Of a DNA stretch of 64,000 bases, positions 28,061-34,836 are shown piece by piece; the stretch's first letter is position 1; every line of letters begins with the position of its first letter. Source of the stretch: Maricaulis salignorans (GTDB taxonomy: Bacteria > Pseudomonadota > Alphaproteobacteria > Caulobacterales > Aquidulcibacteraceae); NCBI GenBank assembly GCA_945891505.1, contig CAMDDL010000006.1:62001-126000 (forward strand), given 5' to 3'. A model generated the notes under the pieces. It saw nothing but the letters and a program-made list of their open reading frames with translations, searched no databases and was not told the origin of the DNA. The position numbers were made by a program, and so were the translations under genes.

Positions 28061-28890
28061 AATCCTAGTCCTAAACCTGCAGTTACCGCCAAACGATGGC
28101 AGGCAATTCGTCCATCCGGCCCAAAGTCTGCAATCGCATGATCCCCGGCCTTTGCGTCATGAACACCCGAGACTGCCCCTGTTGAGATCAACATGCCGCG
28201 TTTCAGCGGTAGACCCCGAGATGCAGCACAGTTTAGAGCGAAGACGAGGGACTGCGTGATGCCGCCCGGAAATGCGGTGACAATCCCCGTACCGACCACA
28301 TCGCCATTGATCGTTACAGAGCAGGTCAGATTTTCCAGCCGAGCTTGCCAATTTTGCACCGGCTTGCCGAGGATCAGGCCCCAATTATTGCCGAAGTCTG
28401 AGACCACCACCGTCGGGCCTAGGTCATTAATCGTGGCAAGCGGGCTGCCGGCCACTTCAATCCCGGTCCACAATCGGCCGACAAGTGCGAGCGCCGAGCT
28501 TGCATCATAATCGGTTTTGTTGGGCTCTGCATCGATTGCAAGCTCAAAGACATATTCGCCTTCGACCGCACAAAAGCCGCCGGCAATGGCTGCGAAGTCT
28601 TGCTCTGCCTCGCCATCAGCATTCTGTAGCGAAGCGGCGAAGATCGGTCCAATCAGGCGGTCTGTACCATGCACGGCGACCAGATCGCCAAGGATGCGTC
28701 CGACTTTCCAGCCGACCAATGCGTCAGGCCAATGCGCGATCGCGGCATCTTGAATCGCGTAGGACTCATCGAGGATACGCGGCAATGTCCCCGGAAAGTC
28801 TGTTAGGGCAGTCCGACTTATCCTCGCCGCACGAAACTCGCCAGCAATGGCGCTGTAGGCTTCTTTCACGGAGTCACTGGTCTCAAACAT
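28057..28890 (-). CDS. 2-keto-4-pentenoate hydratase-like protein (MhpD/FAH-type fold)
   Basis: The protein has 277 residues from the ATG at 28890 (MFETSDSVKEAYSA). Features of the MhpD group are YAIQDAAIAHW, VGWKVG, the metal-binding pair of glutamates in VEGEYVFEL (about 115-123), and GTGIVTAFPGG near the active site. Known members hydrate 2-keto-4-pentenoates or act on related 2-keto acids in aromatic catabolism. Here it is the first gene of a TRAP transporter operon inside a pectin locus, so its substrate is likely a 2-keto acid derived from a uronate; that part is inference. An operator-like site lies in its promoter. Confidence 0.82.
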   Translation of the reverse strand: MFETSDSVKEAYSAIAGEFRAARISRTALTDFPGTLPRILDESYAIQDAAIAHWPDALVGWKVGRILGDLVAVHGTDRLIGPIFAASLQNADGEAEQDFAAIAGGFCAVEGEYVFELAIDAEPNKTDYDASSALALVGRLWTGIEVAGSPLATINDLGPTVVVSDFGNNWGLILGKPVQNWQARLENLTCSVTINGDVVGTGIVTAFPGGITQSLVFALNCAASRGLPLKRGMLISTGAVSGVHDAKAGDHAIADFGPDGRIACHRLAVTAGLGLGL

Positions 28891-28929
28891 GTGCGCTTTC
28901 GTCCTTTGATTTTCATGATTGCGCATTTT

Positions 28930-28943
28930 GGAAACCGGTGTCA
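28930..28943. promoter_or_regulatory. Operator-like site between the TRAP/hydratase operon and pectate lyase 2
   Basis: Read on the minus strand the site is TGACACCGGTTTCC, sharing ten bases with the sites at 18382 and 19687. With the preceding T it again embeds a TTGACA -35 box for the minus-strand operon (28944 to 28939). It lies 40 bases upstream of the hydratase start and 83 bases upstream of the divergent pectate lyase start, so it could control both. Confidence 0.6.
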
Positions 28944-29025
28944 ATATGCATGAACAATACAAAATCAACGATCATGTTCAGTTTGGCCAAGTTCAGACTG
29001 GATCGTAAAACAGGGGAGAAGCGGC

Positions 29026-30375
29026 ATGGACCGCAGACAGCTTTTGGGTGCAACATCAGCGGCAGTTGTGGGTTTGATTGCCAGCCCCAGCATGGCGCAG
29101 ACCTTAGCAAATGCTGCGGTAGAGAAGGCTTTCCCGGGTGCCGTTGGCTGGGCCGCAAACACCGTTGGCGGGCGAGGTGGACAAATCCTGCGCGTGACGA
29201 GTTTGGCGAAGGATGGCCCCGGTTCCTTCAAAGTGGCCGTTGAGACCAAGGGACCCCGAATCATCGTGTTCGAAGTCGGAGGGGTCATTGATCTGGAAGC
29301 CACCACCTTGAGAATCACTGAATCCTTCTTGACCATTGCAGGCCAGACCGCACCTTCGCCCGGCATCACCTTCATCCGGGGCGGCTTAGATGTGACCGCT
29401 TCCCACGTCATCGTGCGCCACATTCGGGTCCGCGCAGGTGAGGCTGGTAAGCCGAAAATGAGTGGGAGCGACTTTGATTCCTTCTCGACCATTGGTGCCC
29501 GCAATGTGATCGTCGATCAGTGCAGCATGACCTGGGGTACCGATGAGAATCTGTCGGCATCGGGTCCACGCTTTACAGGCAAAACCCCGGCTGAATGGCG
29601 GGCTGGAACCTCGCGTCAGATCACTTATTCCAACAATTTGCTGGCCGAAAGCTTGGCGAATTCGACCCATGCCAAGGGCGAGCATTCGAAGGGCTCACTC
29701 ATCCATGACAATGCTAATGACATCCTAATCTACCGCAACGTCTATGCCCATAATGTGGAGCGCAATCCCTTGTTCAAGGGTGGCGTGCATGGGGCGATCA
29801 TCAATAATCTGATCTATAATCCCGGCCATCGTGCCATCCACTACAATCTGATGGCCAATGAATGGGGTGCGCAGCCGTTCCAAAATGGCCGCATGACCGT
29901 GATCGGCAATGCGATGCGCGGTGGGCACAATACGATTGCTGGCCTGCCGCTGGTGATGCTGGGCGGGCATGGCGATCTCGATCTCTTCCTGCGGGACAAT
30001 ATTGCCCAAGACATGAATGGCAAAACGCTGCCACAAACGGGCCGATATACCTCAGGGACGGCGAAGATTAATCCAAGTACCAAACCACTGGACTTGCCAG
30101 CGGGCCTCAGGATTGTCCCAGCAGCAGCTTTGGAAGCCGATCTTTTGACCACAGTGGGCGCGCGGCCTTGGGACCGTGATGCGCACGATGTGCGGATTCT
30201 GGCCGATATCGCCGAAGGGCGCGGCAAAGTTATCGATAGTGAGAGCGAGGTCGGTGGTTATCCGGTTCAAAAGCCCACTTATCGCGCCTTTGTGCCCGAC
30301 GATTGGGACTTGGCGACCATGGAGCCTCTTCGCCCAGATGTGCTTGATTCTGGAGCGAAATCGCGTGGGACTTAA
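29026..30375 (+). CDS. Second pectate lyase (PL1-like), Tat-type signal
   Basis: The protein has 449 residues. MDRRQLLGATSAAVVGLIASPSMAQ is a twin-arginine-like signal, unlike the Sec signal of the lyase at 23945. The beta-helix domain begins FPGAVGWAANTVGGRGG and has VDQCSMTWGTDENLS at about 165-179, and YAHNVERNPLFKGG near residue 245, which holds the likely catalytic Arg. There is no calcium-repeat tail. It is a paralogue of the first lyase with a clearly different sequence. A GGGGAGAAG ribosome binding site precedes the start. Its stop codon overlaps that of the convergent esterase by 4 bases. Confidence 0.88.
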   Translation: MDRRQLLGATSAAVVGLIASPSMAQTLANAAVEKAFPGAVGWAANTVGGRGGQILRVTSLAKDGPGSFKVAVETKGPRIIVFEVGGVIDLEATTLRITESFLTIAGQTAPSPGITFIRGGLDVTASHVIVRHIRVRAGEAGKPKMSGSDFDSFSTIGARNVIVDQCSMTWGTDENLSASGPRFTGKTPAEWRAGTSRQITYSNNLLAESLANSTHAKGEHSKGSLIHDNANDILIYRNVYAHNVERNPLFKGGVHGAIINNLIYNPGHRAIHYNLMANEWGAQPFQNGRMTVIGNAMRGGHNTIAGLPLVMLGGHGDLDLFLRDNIAQDMNGKTLPQTGRYTSGTAKINPSTKPLDLPAGLRIVPAAALEADLLTTVGARPWDRDAHDVRILADIAEGRGKVIDSESEVGGYPVQKPTYRAFVPDDWDLATMEPLRPDVLDSGAKSRGT

Positions 30376-31388
30376 GGTTTAGGAAAGCCGTGATCTTGCG
30401 CCCAATTTAGCACAAGCTCGGGCCATAGGGCCAAGGGCGTGCCTGCAATCCCACGCAGACCAAAGCCGTGACCACCTCTCTCAAACAGGTGCAGACTGAC
30501 CGAGACCTTGCCGCGCCGGGCTGCTTCATAGAGCATCAAGGCGTTTTCAACCGGCACAGCGGGGTCGTCTCCTGCATGGAGAATGAACAAGGGTGGTGCG
30601 TCGGCCCGAACGGAGGTCTCCAACGAATAGGCTGCAATTGCCGCCGGAGTGGGGGTAAGTCCGATCATATTCTCGCGCGACTTGGGGTGCCTGAAGGGCT
30701 CAGTCATGGTCGCAACAGGATACATGAGGACAGCTAGATTTGGCTTGGCAGAAAGCCTGTCGACACTGTCCAACGGCGGCGTGATGGCTTGATCGAACTT
30801 GAGCGCAAGGGAGCCTGCGACATGACCGCCTGCGGAAAAGCCCATCGCCATGACTTTGTTGGCGTCAATGCCATCTTGTGCCGCCCGCGAGCGGATGACG
30901 CGCATGGCCCTTTGGGCATCTTGTAAGGGCGTATCTGGTCCCGCGGCCCAGCCTTGGTGGGGCAGGCGATAGCGCAGGACGTAGACCTGATAACCCTCAG
31001 CGGCAAAGCGCTTAGCGCCCTCATAGCCTTCCTTGTCAATCACTACCCAAGAATAGCCGCCACCGGGTATAATCAAAATCGCTGCCCCATTGGGCTTCTT
31101 GGGGCGAAAGTGGCTGAGGTTGGGTTGGGCGACTTGATGGGCCGCGCGGTCGATCAGGTTGAACGGATTGCTGCGGAAGACAATTTCTTCTTTGGGCGGG
31201 GGCTTAGGCGCACCCGGGGCTGCGCCGGGCCACAGATCGATCATGGCGTCTGGTTCAATCTGAACAGCACTTGTTTGTGCGCTTGAGGCGGCCGGGAGGC
31301 CAAAGTGCGCAACAAGCACGCAAACGAAAACCGAAACCAATTGTGCGAGGCGAAAAGGGCGCGCTACTAGATTCATCTTATGTTCCAT
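30372..31388 (-). CDS. Secreted alpha/beta-hydrolase, acetylesterase-like
   Basis: The protein has 338 residues. A signal peptide (LAQLVSVFVCVLVAHFGLPA) follows a short basic N-terminus; the first ATG (31388) or the one at 31376 may be used. The oxyanion motif is IPGGGYSWV, the nucleophile elbow GFSAGGHVAG, the acid in HAGDDPAVP and the His in RGGHGFGL. The protein belongs to the BD-FAE/Aes-like group that removes acetyl groups from polysaccharides such as xylan and pectin. In this locus a pectin or rhamnogalacturonan acetylesterase role is likely but not proven. No operator-like site was seen upstream. Confidence 0.82.
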   Translation of the reverse strand: MEHKMNLVARPFRLAQLVSVFVCVLVAHFGLPAASSAQTSAVQIEPDAMIDLWPGAAPGAPKPPPKEEIVFRSNPFNLIDRAAHQVAQPNLSHFRPKKPNGAAILIIPGGGYSWVVIDKEGYEGAKRFAAEGYQVYVLRYRLPHQGWAAGPDTPLQDAQRAMRVIRSRAAQDGIDANKVMAMGFSAGGHVAGSLALKFDQAITPPLDSVDRLSAKPNLAVLMYPVATMTEPFRHPKSRENMIGLTPTPAAIAAYSLETSVRADAPPLFILHAGDDPAVPVENALMLYEAARRGKVSVSLHLFERGGHGFGLRGIAGTPLALWPELVLNWAQDHGFPKP

Positions 31389-31619
31389 CCTTCGATCCTG
31401 ACCCGGCTTATCCGCTAGATGGAGAAGGCCGAATTCTCTCTGACAAGTACAAATGGGTCAAAGGATGAGAGACAGGCACATCAGCCCGCGACCTTTTGAC
31501 CGTTTGGATTGCTTTTCCGCTCTATCTTATTCACTTAGCGTGGGCATTGCTCTAAAAACCTCCCGAGTACAGACTGTTGCGTTTGCCTTACTTTGTTTTG
31601 ACCTGCGTGGTAAGGATGA

Positions 31620-31657
31620 AGGGCGCGTCGTGGTTTTCTTGATAGACAGCGCGCCCT
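31620..31657. other. Inverted repeat in the leader of the ECF sigma gene
   Basis: AGGGCGCG at 31620-31627 and CGCGCCCT at 31650-31657 form a perfect 8-base stem with a 22-base loop, 21 bases before the sigma factor ATG. No T-tract follows, so it is not a typical terminator. It may be a regulatory hairpin. The rest of the 290-base spacer 31389-31678 shows nothing I can assign. Confidence 0.4.
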
Positions 31658-31678
31658 AGAAAGTAGCTCCCAAACCCC

Positions 31679-32323
31679 ATGTCTTCTTCGGACAATTCTT
31701 CACGCAAGCCTTCAGCGAGCCCGTTAGGCTCTGCCAGCGGCAAAACCCCGGCGACAGCGGGGACCTTGAGTGAAGGGGAGCGTGATCGCTTTGCCGATCT
31801 GATGGAAGCCGTGGCGACCCATAAAGATAAAGCGGCCTATGGTGAGTTGTTCGCTTATTACGGCCCACGCGTGAAGGCCTATCTCATGCGTCTGGGGGCG
31901 GACAATGCACTCGCGGAAGAATTGGCCCAAGATGTGATGGTCACGGTCTGGCGCAAGGCCGATCTGTTTGATCGCACGCAAGCGTCCGTCTCAACTTGGC
32001 TGTTTCGGGTGGCGCGCAACAAGCGCATCGATGCTATCCGCCGCACGACCAAGCCAGAGCTTGATCCCAATGACCCCTTGCTCTTGCCATCTGCGCCGCC
32101 AGCTGCGGATCAGGTGATCACAGGTGCCGAGCGTGACCAATTGGTCCGCGCTGCCATTGTCGAATTGCCAGAAGAACAGCGTCAATTGTTGCAGCAAGCC
32201 TTTTATGATGGCCTCTCGCACCGCGAGATCGCTGAGCAGACTGGCACCCCACTCGGCACCGTCAAATCCCGACTTCGATTGGCTTTTTTGAAGCTAAGGT
32301 CCAAACTGGACAGCCCAGACTGA
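31679..32323 (+). CDS. ECF-type RNA polymerase sigma factor (RpoE/ChrR-linked group)
   Basis: The protein has 214 residues. A low-complexity N-terminal tail of about 40 residues precedes sigma region 2 (YGELFAYYGPRVKAYLMRLG to FRVARNKRIDAIRR, about 58-120). A linker and sigma region 4 follow (ELPEEQRQLLQQAF, SHREIAEQTGTPLGTVKSR, about 163-206). The sequence resembles the ECF sigma factors paired with ChrR anti-sigma factors, which respond to singlet oxygen in Rhodobacter. The next gene encodes a ChrR-like protein, which supports this. The two genes are 132 bases apart, not overlapping as is common, so the partner may have its own promoter. Confidence 0.9.
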   Translation: MSSSDNSSRKPSASPLGSASGKTPATAGTLSEGERDRFADLMEAVATHKDKAAYGELFAYYGPRVKAYLMRLGADNALAEELAQDVMVTVWRKADLFDRTQASVSTWLFRVARNKRIDAIRRTTKPELDPNDPLLLPSAPPAADQVITGAERDQLVRAAIVELPEEQRQLLQQAFYDGLSHREIAEQTGTPLGTVKSRLRLAFLKLRSKLDSPD

Positions 32324-32455
32324 TCGATTGCGGTAAGTCCGCCTTGACGTTAGGAAATGGCAACCAATATCGGTTATCGTGGAAACGTGAACGAGCCTGA
32401 GCTCGATTGCGCTACGACGTGGAATAGACCTTTAGGGTTTGGATTAGGGAAGAAT

Positions 32456-33103
32456 ATGATCAGCGCATATCCTGATGACTTCCTAACGGCAGACCCCTCG
32501 CTGCGTCTTCTCGTCGAGACCCAAGCTGCCTTAAAAGGCGTCCGCTCGTTCTCCCTCGATTTTGGTGACGTGGTTGGCGGTGTCTCCCTAGAAGCTCAAG
32601 GCCCGGTCGACGTTTCCGATCATTTCTTGGCAGACGTTTTAGCCCGCATTGACGCGTTAGAAGACAGCCATGCCCAAGCGCGCGAGGCTGTGCATGCGGC
32701 TGGCCGCGCTTTAGATGAACTTTTAGGCCTGCCCCAGCCTTTGCGCGACATTAGCCTAGATTCCGCCGCTCAGGAGGGTTGGACTTTTGCGGGTCCGGGC
32801 GTCAAATCCATGGCTTTAGAGACTGGAGGTACGCTACGTGCCAAGCTGTTGCGGATCGAGCCCGGCCATGGCGCACCCCATCATGACCACACCGGCACCG
32901 AGTACACGTTGGTGGTCTGCGGTGCCTTTCAAGATGGCACCGGCATGTTTGGCCCTGGCGATCTCTCGATTAAGCGCCCTGGCCAAATGCACCATCCGGT
33001 GGCCTTGCCGGGCGGCGTTTGCTTGGCTTTGACCGTGGAAGAAGGCGATATCGCTTTGACCGGTGCGTTGGGCATGCTGCAGCGCCTATTCACCCGCCAC
33101 TAA
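32456..33103 (+). CDS. ChrR-like cupin anti-sigma factor lacking zinc ligands in its N-terminal domain
   Basis: The protein has 215 residues from the ATG at 32456, which has an AGGGAAG ribosome binding site; the in-frame upstream ATG at 32357 gives an unlike-family extension. The C-terminal cupin domain (about 110-205) keeps HHDHTGTE (His143, His145, Glu149) and HHP at 179-180. The N-terminal anti-sigma part resembles ChrR by its leucine pattern (FLTADPSLRLLVETQAALKG). Where ChrR has His and two Cys zinc ligands (HxxxCxxC), however, this protein has Gln23, Lys27 and Arg30, and the first His is also absent. It probably still binds the neighbouring sigma factor but cannot hold zinc the same way. 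Confidence 0.78.
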   Translation: MISAYPDDFLTADPSLRLLVETQAALKGVRSFSLDFGDVVGGVSLEAQGPVDVSDHFLADVLARIDALEDSHAQAREAVHAAGRALDELLGLPQPLRDISLDSAAQEGWTFAGPGVKSMALETGGTLRAKLLRIEPGHGAPHHDHTGTEYTLVVCGAFQDGTGMFGPGDLSIKRPGQMHHPVALPGGVCLALTVEEGDIALTGALGMLQRLFTRH

Positions 33104-33177
33104 ACCCCCCAAGACGTCTACCACCGCCGCACCAGCCTCTTGACCCTTGGCTCGGACAGGGCAATGAAGCCCCATGC

Positions 33178-33198
33178 ATCATGTGACCTCCACATGAT
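33178..33198. promoter_or_regulatory. Inverted repeat upstream of fabI
   Basis: ATCATGTG at 33178-33185 and CACATGAT at 33191-33198 are exact reverse complements separated by 5 bases, ending 29 bases before the fabI start. The size and spacing suit a dimeric repressor or activator site. No regulator gene is adjacent, so the partner is unknown. Confidence 0.4.
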
Positions 33199-33227
33199 TG
33201 GAATTAGTGTCAGCGGTAGGAGCTCTC

Positions 33228-34055
33228 ATGAGCAGCGAAACGAAAGAAACTGGCTATCCAACCGGAACCCTGATGAAGGGCAAGCGCGGCCTTGTTATGG
33301 GCGTGGCCAATGACAAGTCGATCGCTTGGGGTATTGCCAGCCAATTGGCCGCCCAAGGCGCCGAACTGGCCTTTACCTATCAAGGCGAAGCGCTGGAAAA
33401 GCGCATGCGGCCTTTGGCTGAAAGCGTTGGTTCTGACCTGATCTTGCCGTGTGATGTCACCGATGATGCAGCCTTGGACACGGTTTTCGCCGCCATTAAG
33501 GAAAAATGGGGCGGCCTAGACTTCTTGGTGCACGCCATTGCTTTTTCCGATAAAAATGAGCTGAAGGGCTCGTTTGTGGAGAATACAACGCGCGAAAACT
33601 TCCTCCGCACCATGGATATTTCGGCCTTCTCGTGGGTTGCTTGTGCCAAGCGCGCCGCCCCCTTGATGTCGCCCGGCGGCTCGATGATCACTTTGTCTTA
33701 TCTGGGGGCCGAGCGTGTCTTGCCATCTTACAATGTGATGGGCGTCGCCAAGGCAGCGCTGGAAGCTGCCACCCGCTATATCGCCCGCGACTTGGGCCCC
33801 AGCGGCATTCGCGTCAACGCTATCAGCGCAGGTCCCATGCGCACCTTGGCCTTAGCCGGTATCCAAGGCGGCCGTGGCCTCGTCAATACCGGCCGCGAGT
33901 GGTCCTTGATGAAGGAAGATACCAGCATGGAAGGCATTGCAGGCTGTGCCTTGTGGCTGTTGTCCGATATCGGCCGCTCCACCACCGCTGAAGTGGTCCA
34001 TGTCGACGCAGGCTTCCACGTTGTCGGCGTGCCGGATGGTTTGAACGACGGCTAA
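33228..34055 (+). CDS. fabI: Enoyl-ACP reductase FabI
   Basis: The protein has 275 residues from the ATG at 33228, preceded by AGGAG. The FabI-specific cofactor loop GLVMGVANDKSIAWGIA is at about 21-37. The catalytic Tyr-x6-Lys motif is YNVMGVAK at about 166-173. Downstream is ISAGPMRTLALAGI, and near the end TTAEVVHVDAGFHVVG. The enzyme carries out the NADH-dependent last reduction in each cycle of fatty acid elongation and is the target of triclosan. The DUF1801 gene follows 17 bases later. Confidence 0.96.
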   Translation: MSSETKETGYPTGTLMKGKRGLVMGVANDKSIAWGIASQLAAQGAELAFTYQGEALEKRMRPLAESVGSDLILPCDVTDDAALDTVFAAIKEKWGGLDFLVHAIAFSDKNELKGSFVENTTRENFLRTMDISAFSWVACAKRAAPLMSPGGSMITLSYLGAERVLPSYNVMGVAKAALEAATRYIARDLGPSGIRVNAISAGPMRTLALAGIQGGRGLVNTGREWSLMKEDTSMEGIAGCALWLLSDIGRSTTAEVVHVDAGFHVVGVPDGLNDG

Positions 34056-34072
34056 GTTGTCGGGAGTGACCC

Positions 34073-34696
34073 ATGATCACCCAAAGCGACGATTATTTCA
34101 TCAAGGGATGTGGTCGTTGTGGGCGATTTGAGACGCCAGACTGTTCGGTCCACCTATGGGGGCAGGGCCTCGCCGCGCTTCGGGAACTCTGCTTGGAAGC
34201 TGGGCTGACCGAAACGGTGAAATGGGGCCACCCGTGCTATCAAGAGGGGGATCGCAATATCGCTCTCTTGGGCGCGCATCGCGACAGCTTTATCCTGACC
34301 TTCTCCAATGCCGCGCTCTTAAAGGATCCAGAGCAAATCCTAGAGCGCGCTGGCCCCAACACTCAGACGGCCGACCTTGTACGGTTTAAAGATGTGGCAG
34401 AAGTGCAGGCCTTAGCCCCCACGCTGAAAGCCTATTTGGCTGAGGCGATTGGCTATGCCCGGGCGGGCCTTAAGCCCGTCAAAACCCAAGCAGAATTCGA
34501 CTTACCCGATGAGCTGATCGAGGCCCTCGACGCCGATCCAGAGCTAGCTCAAGCCTTCCACGATCTGACCCCGGGCCGACAGCGCAGCTATGCCATCGCG
34601 CTCAACACCACCCGAAACCCGACCACCCGCCGGGCGCGGCTTGATAAGTTTCGTCCCAAAATCTTGCGCGGTAAGGGGGCTTTGGAGCGGGAGTAG
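34073..34696 (+). CDS. DUF1801 / YdeI-type conserved protein
   Basis: The protein has 207 residues. The N-terminal half (about 25-115) fits the DUF1801 domain, including ETVKWGHPCYQEGDRNIALLG. The C-terminal part has the YdeI-type stretch LTPGRQRSYAIALN and an Arg/Lys-rich tail. No catalytic motif is evident and the biochemical function is unknown. It has a GGGAG ribosome binding site and is probably cotranscribed with fabI. Confidence 0.75.
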   Translation: MITQSDDYFIKGCGRCGRFETPDCSVHLWGQGLAALRELCLEAGLTETVKWGHPCYQEGDRNIALLGAHRDSFILTFSNAALLKDPEQILERAGPNTQTADLVRFKDVAEVQALAPTLKAYLAEAIGYARAGLKPVKTQAEFDLPDELIEALDADPELAQAFHDLTPGRQRSYAIALNTTRNPTTRRARLDKFRPKILRGKGALERE

Positions 34697-34739
34697 CTGT
34701 GTGCTTGGCGTAACGCCCCATGCTTTGAACGACCTAAAT

Positions 34740-34805
34740 GGAGCGCGCAGCACGAGCTGCGCACCTGTACGCCGCGGGCAGGCGCAGCTAATGCTGCGCG
34801 GTCCT
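34740..34805. repeat. Intergenic palindromic repeat, copy 1
   Basis: This 66-base element lies between the DUF1801 gene and the convergent FecA-like receptor gene. It contains two inverted hairpin units: GCGCAGCACGAGCTGCGC (7-base stem) at the left and GCGCAGCTAATGCTGCGC at the right. It begins GGAGCGCG and ends GCGCGGTCCT. The same layout recurs at 47635-47701. It resembles REP/BIME-type elements. No coding function is likely. Confidence 0.7.
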
Positions 34806-34836
34806 ATCGCGGCATGCCTGACGCATTGCCAGAGCC

